The notes beneath the pieces were generated by a model. It worked only from the letters and a program-made list of their open reading frames with translations, searched no databases and was not told the DNA's origin. This document shows positions 8,501 through 16,012 of a stretch of DNA of 64,000 nt, in pieces (position 1 is the stretch's first letter; every line of letters starts with the position of its first letter). The translations under genes were made by a program, and so were the position numbers. This DNA comes from Teichococcus rhizosphaerae (GTDB lineage: Bacteria; Pseudomonadota; Alphaproteobacteria; Acetobacterales; Acetobacteraceae), in contig NZ_PDNU01000004.1 in NCBI RefSeq assembly GCF_002631185.1, positions 1 through 64,000 of the forward strand, written 5' to 3'.

Positions 8501-11500
8501 GGTGAAGCCGGCGGGCGGGCGGAGCGAAAGCCCCTCCAGGGCGGCGGCGGGCACCAGCCAGGCGCCCTCCCCTTCCGGCGTGCCGGCGGAGAGCATGAAA
8601 CCCTGCGGCACGCCGCGCACCCAGACCGCCAGCGTTTCCGACCCATCCAGATCCGCCAGCGACGCCGATACGGGCAGGCCCACCCAGCCCGCGGCCGGGT
8701 CGCCGCCGGCATGCGCGGGCGCCTGCACGTCCCGCAGCGCCAGCACGGGCGCATCCGCCACGCCGGCCGGGTCCACCACCATCCGGCCGCCGATCTCCTG
8801 GCGCACGCCGCCCGTGTCCTCCACCGTCATGCGCAGCGTCAGGGTGGCGGCGGCGTCGCTGTCCGGCGGCATGGTGAGGGTGACGCCCTCCATCCGCGCG
8901 GCGTCGATGCGGTGGAGGCCGTCCGCGCCGGGCGCGACCGCGCTGCCATCGGCCAGGCGCAGCACGGCGCCTTCCGGCACGCCGCCCAGCACGATGGCGC
9001 CGACCACCCGCTCCGACCCGTCGCGGTCCCGCAGGCCAGGGTCCAGCCGCAGCGCGATGGGCGTGTCCTCCGTGCCCGCCATGCGGCCCCAGTCGCCGGA
9101 ATGGCCATCGAGCCCCCCCACGGCCGGCGCGTCCACCACGGCGCCGATGCGGACCGGCAGCAGGGCGGCGGCACGGGCGGTGGAGCCGCCATCGGCCTCC
9201 TGCGCCACGGCGGTCAGGGTGATGCCGATGGTGCCGGCGAAATCCCGCGGCGGCAGCAGCGAGACGTGCCGCGCCTCCTCCGCCGTGAGCGACCAGGCGC
9301 CGCCGCCCCGATAGGCGCCGGCCGAGAGCCGCGCCCCCTCCGGCAGGCCGGACACCAGCAGGAACAGCCGCTCCGATCCATCCTCGTCGGCGAGATGGGC
9401 GGAAAGGTCGAGCGGCACGGGATTGTCCTCGGCGCCCTCCCCGCCCGCGCCGGTGACGACCGGCGCATCGGCCACGGCGCGCACCCGCACCGGCAGGTCC
9501 AGCGGCGCGGCCTCCGCCCGGCTGCCATTCGGCTCGGCCGAGATGGCGGAGATCCTCAGGGTGAAGTCACAGCCGGAATGCGGCGGCGGGGTGACGGTCA
9601 GGCCGCCCATGGCCTCCGGCGCGACCAGGATGCTGCCATCCGCCTCCCGCGCCAGAACCACGCCGGCCGCCCGCACCACCGCGCCCTCCGGCACACCGGC
9701 GAGGCGGAAGGCGATAAGGGATTCCGAGCCATCGGCGTCAGTGGTCCAGCCCGCCGTGCGCAGGGCGATGGCGCTGTCCTCGTCGCCCGCCACCGGCCCC
9801 GTGCGCAGCCCCGGCGCGTCGGCGACGGCCGCCACGCGCACCGTGAAGGGCACGCTGGTGACGGCCACGCTGTTGTCGCGGTCTGTCGCGGTGGCGCGCA
9901 GCGTCAGGCCGATCTCGCCCGAGAAGTCGCGCGGCGGCGTCAGCGACAGATGCTCCAGATCGGCCGCCGTCACCGTCCAGCTGCCATCCGCCGCGCGGCT
10001 GCCGCGCGAGAGCGTGGCACCCGCCGGCACGCCGAGGATGGCCAGGCCGAGCTTCTCCGAGCCATCCGTGTCGCGCAGCGCCGCAAACAGGGACAGCGCG
10101 ATGGGCCGGTCCTCCTCGCCTGCGGCGCCGGCGGCGCTGGCCAGCGGCGCATCCGCCACGGCGGCGACCTTGACGGTGTAGCTGCCGGCGATGTCGCGGC
10201 TCACCGCCAGGCCGTTGCCGGTGTCGGTCAGGCTGGCAGCGATGGTCAGCTGGAAATCGGCGTCGCTGTCGGGAGGCGGCGTCAGCGTCACGCGCCCGTC
10301 GCGCAGCGCGGCGGTGGAAACCCGCCAAAGCCCCGGGGCGACCTCGGTGCCCTGGCTCAGCACGGCCCCGGCCGGCACGCCCCCGATCTCGCTGAAGGCC
10401 GACCAGCTTTCCGATCCGTCCGCGTCGGGCGTGGCGAAGGCGGGGCGCAGCGTGATGGCCCTGTCCTCCTTGCCGCTCGCCTGGCCGCCGATCGTGCCGG
10501 GGTCGGCCACCGGGTCGAGGCTGACGGTGAAGCCGGCCGAACTGCTGGCGGCGGGCCTGCCATCCGCCGCCTCGGTGGCGATGGCGGTGAGGGTAAGCGG
10601 GATGCGCCCCGAGAACTGCGCGGGCGGCGTGAGGGTCAGCTCCGCGAGCTGCGCCGGGGTGAGCGCCCAGCTTCCATCCGCCAGCTTCGTGCCGGCGCTC
10701 AGCCTGGCGCCGGCCGGAACGCCGCTCAGCACATAGCCGAGGCTTTCCGAGCCATCCATGTCGCGCAGCGCGCCGCCAAGCCCGGAAAGCCGCAGCGGCA
10801 TGTCCTCCTGGCCCTGGAAGTCGGCGACCGCCACGAGCGGCGCATCGGCGCTCGCCCGCACCACCACGCTCACCTCGGCCTCGGTGATCCGGCTGTCCTC
10901 CAGCCCCGCGGCGCTGTCGGTGCTGGTGACGGAGAGGACGAGGCGCATGTCGGCATCGCTGTCGGCGGGCGGCAGCACCGCCAGCGCGCCGGAGCGGAAG
11001 GCTTCCAGCGGCACCTCCCAGATGCCCGGCGCGGTTTCCCGGCCTTGCGACAGCAGCGCCCCGGCCGGCAGGCCCCGAACGGTCAGCATCCCGCCGAACC
11101 GCTCGGAGCCGTCCCCGTCGCTGAGCGCCAGGCTGCCGCGCAGCGGAATCCAGCCATCCTCCTCGCCCCTGCCTTCCGCGCCAAGCAGGACGGGGTCGGC
11201 AACCGGCGCCACGGTGACGGTGAAGGAGGCCAGGTTGCTGGCGGCCTCCCCGCCTTCCTCCCGCGCCGTGCCGCGCAGGGCGAGGCGCAGCGTGCCGGCG
11301 AAATCGGCCGGTGGCGTCAGCCGCAATCCCGGCAGGTCCTCCGGCGCCAGCGCCCAGGCGCCATCCGCCTGCCGCGCCCCGGCGGACAGCGCCGCCCCCT
11401 CCAGCATTCCTTCCAGCCGCAGCAGCAGCGTCTCCGACCCGTCCATGCCCATCAGCGCCGCCGAGAGATCCAGGGCGACAGCCGAGTCCTCGAGGACGAA

Positions 11501-12436
11501 GGCATCGGCCGCATGCAGCAGCAGCGTCGGATCTGGCCGCGGCGGAGGAGGGAGAACAGGTTCAGCAACAGGCGGCTCGGCGACGGGCGGCTCGGCAACA
11601 GGCGGTTCGGCGACGGGCGGCTCGGCAGCGGGCGGCTCGGCAGCGGGCGGTTCGGCAGCGGGCGGTTCGGCAACGGGCGGTTCGGCGGCAGGCGGCTCGG
11701 CGACGGGCGGCTCGGCGGCAGGTGGCTCGGCAGCAGGTGGCTCGGCGGCAGGTGGCTCGGCAGCAGGTGGCTCGGCGAGAGAAGGCTCAACGATGGGCAG
11801 CTCGGCGAGAGGAGGCCGCGGCGGCAGCGCCGCTTCGGCGAGCCGCAGGGGTGGGGCAGAGCGGGCGGGCGCCGCGTCCGGGGCCGGCGGAATGCCGGGT
11901 GGCGGGGCGGGATCGGGGGACGCGGCATCCTCCGCCCCTGGCGCTGCCGGGGAGGCGGCCGCCGGCCCCGACCGCTTCACGGGGGTGCCAACCTGCGGGG
12001 CTTCCAGGGGGGGCGGCGGCAGGGCGGAAGGGGGCGCTGGCGGCCCCGGCCAGGAGGGCGCGGCAACCGGCGCGCCGCCGTCCAACGCCTGGTTCGGCGC
12101 AAGCGGCGCCGCCCGAGGCGCCGCCGGAACAGCGCCGGGCGCCAGATCCGCCGGCGCCTGCGGCTGGGGCCGCGCAGGCTCCGGCACCTCCCCGGAGAGC
12201 GGCCGCGGAACGCCGGGCGCGGCACTGGCCCCGGGCGGCTGGGTGCCCGCCTCCACCGCCGGGCCGCTGACCGCCCGCCCCCCCTGGGCCGCGGCGACAC
12301 CGCCCACCAGCGCGCCCTGCCCCGCTTCCGAGCCGGGCACGAGCATGCGCTGCACCGCGCGCAAGGCACGCAGCGCCTCCTCGTTGACGACGCTGGAGTC
12401 CGGGGTGGAAGGCGGGGAAGCCGGATGCTCGGCCAT
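5510..12436 (-). CDS. Giant cadherin-like repeat adhesin, type I secretion substrate
   Basis: 2308-residue, very acidic, almost cysteine-free surface protein. Residues 1-300 are Pro/Ala-rich and contain about 15 AEPP-type pentapeptides (215-292). Then come about 15 repeats of roughly 110 residues. Each has VADAP at the joint, an E-D pair, a DGSE calcium-type loop, G-V/L-P-x-G-A-x-L-S-A-G, L-x-L-x-P-P-x-x-F/W-S-G and a closing V-x-P-V-A-D-A-P. Thirteen repeats keep DGSE, one has GGSE, and one (after a PEPGPEPEPQPG hinge at 1344-1382) is degenerate. A distinct final domain (about 2065-2205, NDAPTLVL...TYSAVLRSLVLEN) precedes an acidic tail with no RTX motifs. This architecture is that of T1SS-143-like biofilm adhesins. 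It is the last gene of the exporter operon, 13 bases after the HlyD gene. No LapD/LapG-like genes and no clear LapG cleavage motif are present. Confidence 0.9.
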   Translation of the reverse strand: MAEHPASPPSTPDSSVVNEEALRALRAVQRMLVPGSEAGQGALVGGVAAAQGGRAVSGPAVEAGTQPPGASAAPGVPRPLSGEVPEPARPQPQAPADLAPGAVPAAPRAAPLAPNQALDGGAPVAAPSWPGPPAPPSALPPPPLEAPQVGTPVKRSGPAAASPAAPGAEDAASPDPAPPPGIPPAPDAAPARSAPPLRLAEAALPPRPPLAELPIVEPSLAEPPAAEPPAAEPPAAEPPAAEPPVAEPPAAEPPVAEPPAAEPPAAEPPAAEPPVAEPPVAEPPVAEPPVAEPVLPPPPRPDPTLLLHAADAFVLEDSAVALDLSAALMGMDGSETLLLRLEGMLEGAALSAGARQADGAWALAPEDLPGLRLTPPADFAGTLRLALRGTAREEGGEAASNLASFTVTVAPVADPVLLGAEGRGEEDGWIPLRGSLALSDGDGSERFGGMLTVRGLPAGALLSQGRETAPGIWEVPLEAFRSGALAVLPPADSDADMRLVLSVTSTDSAAGLEDSRITEAEVSVVVRASADAPLVAVADFQGQEDMPLRLSGLGGALRDMDGSESLGYVLSGVPAGARLSAGTKLADGSWALTPAQLAELTLTPPAQFSGRIPLTLTAIATEAADGRPAASSSAGFTVSLDPVADPGTIGGQASGKEDRAITLRPAFATPDADGSESWSAFSEIGGVPAGAVLSQGTEVAPGLWRVSTAALRDGRVTLTPPPDSDADFQLTIAASLTDTGNGLAVSRDIAGSYTVKVAAVADAPLASAAGAAGEEDRPIALSLFAALRDTDGSEKLGLAILGVPAGATLSRGSRAADGSWTVTAADLEHLSLTPPRDFSGEIGLTLRATATDRDNSVAVTSVPFTVRVAAVADAPGLRTGPVAGDEDSAIALRTAGWTTDADGSESLIAFRLAGVPEGAVVRAAGVVLAREADGSILVAPEAMGGLTVTPPPHSGCDFTLRISAISAEPNGSRAEAAPLDLPVRVRAVADAPVVTGAGGEGAEDNPVPLDLSAHLADEDGSERLFLLVSGLPEGARLSAGAYRGGGAWSLTAEEARHVSLLPPRDFAGTIGITLTAVAQEADGGSTARAAALLPVRIGAVVDAPAVGGLDGHSGDWGRMAGTEDTPIALRLDPGLRDRDGSERVVGAIVLGGVPEGAVLRLADGSAVAPGADGLHRIDAARMEGVTLTMPPDSDAAATLTLRMTVEDTGGVRQEIGGRMVVDPAGVADAPVLALRDVQAPAHAGGDPAAGWVGLPVSASLADLDGSETLAVWVRGVPQGFMLSAGTPEGEGAWLVPAAALEGLSLRPPAGFTGGIALRVQAVSEEAEGGRAISGGLLHVTITPAPEATPEPGPEPEPQPGPGPEPGPGPGPAPGAGPGGGSPPPGAPPLLVAEAEPAREDGSAALRIALASAAPEGRGDVLGLRVEGLPEGARLSAGARDPETGAWVLRPEELAELRVLPPADFSGTLHLVLRGVAVEPGGTSLTTTRALDIAVEAVADAALVTAAPAPAREDGLVALNLRAAPGDTDGSESVVAVLISGLPAGASIAAGPGIADNGDGTWSVAPEHLADVRLLPPPDASGTFRLTVTAITREAGNGDTRGQSAEVAFTVSPAPDAPLAAAADARGLEDRAVPLALSALLADRDGSEILSVVLEGLPHGTRLSAGVNNGDGSWTLTSAQLAGLTLTPPGNWSGRMALTLVAHAMEGEDAAAASSRASFHVEVAGVADAPMVDAASHAAGGEDAVLPLDIRALLADGDGSETLSVHVAGVPAGARFTMGTDHGDGSWTIPGGALPSLGFQPPPDYSGTLRLRFTVVAAEADGDSSSHPPFDMTLAIHPVADAPVLGLAGASGAEDMPVALPIAAALSDTGGSEQLARIIVSGVPAGARLSAGSRAADGGWVLRPDQLAGLTLAPPPNFSGPLTLSVTAVSVEGATGMEAGSTGSMSVHVAPVADAPLLAAQDATGLEDQPVALPLGVTLADLDGSERLSGVTLHGLPEGAALSAGQPDGGGAWHVAAADLGTLRLLPPPDWNGTMRLTLRAVSEEGASGATAAASRDFTVTLGAVNDAPTLVLTPAAQPGVAGAAEVAVLEGASAADTDSAQLGGAAITLGGAREGDALAFEGYAPREAEGRILLGDTGIELVQGGYDGATGQLLLRGPASAETYSAVLRSLVLENNGAEGLAAGARSVSVVLRDEQGAEAARQTVSLTLEQPVPPAPPPGMAEASGGAQDVAGPDALTLAVAAAGDAAGDAAADWASPPAGAEPAQGSDWIRMEEAAATEPVEADAGAGIPQDDGMLGITLPERPHWP
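11560..11790. repeat. 15-bp minisatellite inside the adhesin gene
   Basis: About 15 tandem copies of a 15-bp unit close to GGCGGCTCGGCGACG (plus-strand reading), varying mainly in the last triplet. They encode (A/V)AEPP pentapeptides. The 15-bp period keeps the frame, so copy-number change would only lengthen or shorten this proline-rich stalk. Confidence 0.9.
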
Positions 12437-12449
12437 GCGGGAAACCCTT

Positions 12450-13880
12450 TCAGCGCTCTTGGAAGGACGCCGCCGCCGCCGCGTAGATCGGCTTCAGCAG
12501 GTATTGCAGCACCGTCTTGGTACCCGTGGTGATGTCGGCCTGGACCGTCATGCCCGGCGCCAGCCGCGCATGAGCCGGGTCATGGCCCAGATGCTGCCGG
12601 CTCAGGGCGATGCGCGCGCGGTAGTAGGGCTGGCGCTGGTCATCGAGGAAGGTGCCCGCGGAGATGCGCTCCACCCGCCCCTCCAGGGCGCCGAAGCGGG
12701 CATAGTCGAAGGCCTGGACCTTCACATGCACGACCTGCCCGGGCGCGATGAAGCCGACATCGCGCGGGGCGAGGCGCACATCGGCCACCAGCGGCGCGCC
12801 CTGCGGCATGATCTCGGCGACCAGTCCGCCCGGCGGCAGCACCGTGCCCGGGCGCTGCACCGCCAGCCCGCGCAATATGCCGCCGATCGGCGCGCGCACC
12901 AGCGTCCGCTCCGCCCGGTCCGCGAGCCGCCGCACCGCCTCGGCCGTTTCCGCGATCTCCAGCGCCACGCGGGCCGCGTCCTGCCGCGCCTCGTCGGCGG
13001 CGCCGGCCTGCAGGTCGAGGATGCGCGCCTCCGCCTCCGCCAGGGCGCGGGCGGTGGAGGCGTGCTGGCCGCGCAGGCGGTCGCGCTCCGCCGTGGCGTT
13101 CATCAGCAGCCGCCGCGCCTCCAGCACCGCGAGCCGGGTGGTGAGGCCGCCGCGGGCAAGCTCCTCGCGGGTTCCGAGCTCCATGCCATGCAGCGCGACC
13201 TGCTCCTCCAGCGCCAGGATCTGGCCGGACAGCGTGGCGAGGTCGGCCTGCCGCTGCGCCACCTGCTCGCGCAGCACGGCGCGCCGGCCGGCCAGAGCCT
13301 CCAGCCGCGCTTCCAGCGCGGCCTGCTGCGGGGCGGCGATGCCGCCATCCGGCGCGGGCGGCAACGTCTCCGCCCGCCCCATGGCGATGGCGGCGAGCCG
13401 CCCGGCCTGCAGCCGCAGCGCCTCCAGCCGCGCCTCGGCCTGCCGCAGCTCGGCCCGTGCCGCCACCCCGCTCATGCGCAGGATCGGCTGCCCGGCCTCG
13501 ACCATGTCGCCCTCGGCCGCCAGCACCGCGTCGACGATGCCGCCCTCCAGATGCTGCACCGGCGCGGGCGCCACCGGCGGGGCGATCTCGCCCGTGCCCA
13601 TGGCCATCTCCGGCACCCGCGTCACCGCCGCCCAGCACAGGGCGGCGGCCACCAGCAGGGCGGTGCCGAACACCACCGCCCGCTCCAGCCCCTGCACGCG
13701 CACCTCCTCCAGGGCCAGCACATGGCTGTCGGGGCGTGGCACGCGGCTCGCGCGCGGCAACGCCGGAGAGGGCGGCGGGGATGCCGGAAGCGGCGCCGCG
13801 GGCAGGGCTGCGGGGGGAGAGGGCTCCATGCCGGTCGGGTCTCCAGGGGGCGCGGCAGGCGGCGCGGCGCGGGGTGTCAC
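12450..13880 (-). CDS. HlyD-family type I secretion membrane fusion protein
   Basis: 476 residues. A cytosolic Pro/Ala-rich N-terminus of about 65 residues comes first, then one transmembrane helix (AVVFGTALLVAAALCWAAV). The periplasmic part starts with a lipoyl-like half (HLEGGIVDAVLAAEGDMVEAG), passes through a long Ala/Arg/Glu/Leu-rich coiled-coil hairpin, and returns to a second lipoyl half with LVRAPIGGILRGL. The C-terminal YARFGALEGRV...PGMTVQADITTGTKTVLQYLLKPI matches the HlyD/PrtE signature. It should link the ABC exporter to a TolC-type outer-membrane channel, which is not encoded here. The start overlaps the upstream ABC gene by ATGA and the adhesin follows 13 bases downstream. Confidence 0.95.
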   Translation of the reverse strand: MTPRAAPPAAPPGDPTGMEPSPPAALPAAPLPASPPPSPALPRASRVPRPDSHVLALEEVRVQGLERAVVFGTALLVAAALCWAAVTRVPEMAMGTGEIAPPVAPAPVQHLEGGIVDAVLAAEGDMVEAGQPILRMSGVAARAELRQAEARLEALRLQAGRLAAIAMGRAETLPPAPDGGIAAPQQAALEARLEALAGRRAVLREQVAQRQADLATLSGQILALEEQVALHGMELGTREELARGGLTTRLAVLEARRLLMNATAERDRLRGQHASTARALAEAEARILDLQAGAADEARQDAARVALEIAETAEAVRRLADRAERTLVRAPIGGILRGLAVQRPGTVLPPGGLVAEIMPQGAPLVADVRLAPRDVGFIAPGQVVHVKVQAFDYARFGALEGRVERISAGTFLDDQRQPYYRARIALSRQHLGHDPAHARLAPGMTVQADITTGTKTVLQYLLKPIYAAAAASFQER

Positions 13881-16012
13881 CGCGCCCCCCGCGCGCCGAA
13901 GACGGGAATGCGCGCGGGGCGGGGCGCGCCGGGCGGCTCGGCCTCCTCCACCTGCCCGTCCCGCAGGCGCAGCACCCGGTCGGCCAGCCGGATATGGCTG
14001 GGCCGGTGCGTCGCCATCAGGATGGTGCAGCGGCCGCGGCGCGCGGCGATCACCTCGGTGAAGGCCTTGGCGCAGGCATCGTCCAGCCCGCTGACGGGCT
14101 CGTCGAGCAGCAGGATCGGGGCGTCGCGCAGCAGCGCCCCGGCCAGGGCGATGCGCAGCAGGATGCTGCGCGGCAGGCGCCCGCTGTAGTTGTCGCCCAC
14201 CCGCGTGTCGAAGCCCTCCGGCAGCGCCTCGATGGCGTCCAGCACGCCGGCCTCGGCGGTCGCCGCACGCAGCTCAGCCTCGGAGGCGGTGGGGTGCGCC
14301 AGGCGGAGATTCTGCGCGATCGTGCCGTAGAGAAGCTCGGGCGCCTGCGGCACCCAGCCGATGTTGCGCCGGAGCACCGCCGGGTCGAAGGCGCGCACGT
14401 CATGCCCGTCGATCCGCACCACGCCGCCCTGCGGCCGGTACAGCCCGGCGACCAGCATCATCAGGCTCGACTTGCCCACCCCCTCGGCGCCGATGATGGC
14501 GACCACCTCGCCCGGCCGGATGGAGAAGCTGGCGCCCGCCAGCACCGGCTCGGATTGCTGCAGGTAGCGCAGGGTCACGCGGTGGAAGACGATGGCGCCC
14601 TGCTCCGGCGGCGCCATCCGGGCCTCGAGCGCGCTGGGGCGCTCGGTTTCCAGCGCGAGGAGCCCGTCCACCTGACGGATCGAGGCCTGGGTCTGCTCCC
14701 AGCGCGACAGCATCAGGAAGCCGGTCTGCAAGGGGCCGAGCACGCGCCAGATCAGCATCATGCCGGCGATCAGCGCACCCGCGCTCATCGAGCCGCCCAG
14801 CACGGCGAGCACCCCCGTCACCACCGCCGCGAGCCCTGACAGGGTGACCAGCGCCTGGCTGGTGGCGTGGACGGCGCTCGACAGCGTGCCGACCCGCGCC
14901 GAGGTCAGGGCGGCGGCGGCGGCGGCGGCGGCGTAGCGCTCGATCCAGCGGTCCTCCGCGCCGGTGAGCTTCAGGCTGCGCACCGCCTCCAGCGCCTCCA
15001 CCGCCAGCGCCTCCCGCGCCTGGGTGGCGCGCGCCGCCTGGCCGATGGCCGCACGCATGGCCGCGCGGGAAGCCAGGAACAGCAGCGCGAAGCCGGCCAC
15101 CGTGCCGGCCGGCACCAGCGCGATCCAGCCGCCCTGCGCCGCCATCAGCAGCATGACGACCAGGGTGAAGGGCAGGTCGAGCACCGCGATGGCGAAGCTG
15201 CCGGTCAGGAACTCGCGGATCGAGGCGAAGTCGCGCAGGCGCGAGACCTGCGCGGCGGTGCCCGCCCGCTCCACCAGGGCGGTGGGCAGGGACATCAGCT
15301 GGGTGAAGACGGCGCAGGAAACCAGCCGGTCCAGCCGCTCGCCGATGCGCAGGAGCGCCCGCTGCCGGATGCCGCGGAAGCCGACCTCCAGCAGCAGGGC
15401 GCCGAGCCCCCCCGCCACCAGCATGGGCAGCGTCTCCGGGCTGTGGCCGGCGACGACGGTGTCGAACACCGCCATGGTGAAGAGCGGCACGGCGAGGCCG
15501 AGCAGCGCCATCAGGCCGCTGATGCCGAGCAGCGCCGGAAGGTCGGCCCGGAAGCGCCGCGCCATGCCGGCGAACCAGTTCTGCCGGGAAAGGGTGGCGG
15601 GCGGCTCCGCCAGCAGCAGGAGCCTGCCGCGCAGCCCTTCCGTCCCGCAGGGGACCACGGCGCCGGTCGCGCCGTCGAGCCGCAGGAGCTGGCCGTACTC
15701 GTTCCGGTACAGCACGGCCGCCGCCGCGCCGGGCGCGAGCAGGATGGCCGGCAGGCGCCGGGGGTCCAGCCGGCCCGGGCGCAGCCGCTCCTCCCGCGTG
15801 GGATAGCCCAGCACCGCCAGCGTGTTGCGCAGGTCGGTGATGTCGATGTCCGGCTTGGCGTGCGGCAGGGCGGCCAGCAGGTCGTCCGCGCCGCCCGACC
15901 AGTCGAGCAGCCACAGCAGGGCCGAAAGGCAGCGCGCGAGGTCGGAGGGTGCGAGCAGCGCCCCGGGCAGGGCCAGCGGGGGCCGCGCGCGGCCGTCGCC
16001 CAGCAGGCTCAT
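13877..16012 (-). CDS. Type I secretion ABC transporter, catalytically intact half with N-terminal CLD-like domain
   Basis: 711 residues. Residues 1-145 (SDLARCLSALLWLLDWSGG...DIDITDLRNTLAVLGYPTR) resemble the inactive peptidase-like (CLD) domain of RTX exporters; no catalytic Cys/His pair is visible. Membrane segments lie at about 160-420. The nucleotide-binding domain has Walker A GAEGVGKSS (508-516), Q-loop Q556, Walker B ILLLDEP with E638, and H669. The signature motif is not LSGGQ but YSGRLPRS (609-616). Its start overlaps the stop of the upstream ABC gene by ATGA, and the next gene overlaps likewise, so the three are translationally coupled. It probably pairs with the upstream half. A homodimer cannot be excluded. 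Confidence 0.92.
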   Translation of the reverse strand: MSLLGDGRARPPLALPGALLAPSDLARCLSALLWLLDWSGGADDLLAALPHAKPDIDITDLRNTLAVLGYPTREERLRPGRLDPRRLPAILLAPGAAAAVLYRNEYGQLLRLDGATGAVVPCGTEGLRGRLLLLAEPPATLSRQNWFAGMARRFRADLPALLGISGLMALLGLAVPLFTMAVFDTVVAGHSPETLPMLVAGGLGALLLEVGFRGIRQRALLRIGERLDRLVSCAVFTQLMSLPTALVERAGTAAQVSRLRDFASIREFLTGSFAIAVLDLPFTLVVMLLMAAQGGWIALVPAGTVAGFALLFLASRAAMRAAIGQAARATQAREALAVEALEAVRSLKLTGAEDRWIERYAAAAAAAALTSARVGTLSSAVHATSQALVTLSGLAAVVTGVLAVLGGSMSAGALIAGMMLIWRVLGPLQTGFLMLSRWEQTQASIRQVDGLLALETERPSALEARMAPPEQGAIVFHRVTLRYLQQSEPVLAGASFSIRPGEVVAIIGAEGVGKSSLMMLVAGLYRPQGGVVRIDGHDVRAFDPAVLRRNIGWVPQAPELLYGTIAQNLRLAHPTASEAELRAATAEAGVLDAIEALPEGFDTRVGDNYSGRLPRSILLRIALAGALLRDAPILLLDEPVSGLDDACAKAFTEVIAARRGRCTILMATHRPSHIRLADRVLRLRDGQVEEAEPPGAPRPARIPVFGARGAR

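Noticed and set aside
6134-12532. 2132-residue open frame on the plus strand opposite the adhesin
   Set aside because: It is Arg/Gly/His-rich with no domain; the opposite frame shows regular adhesin repeats and follows HlyD by 13 bases. Long antisense frames are expected in GC-rich DNA.
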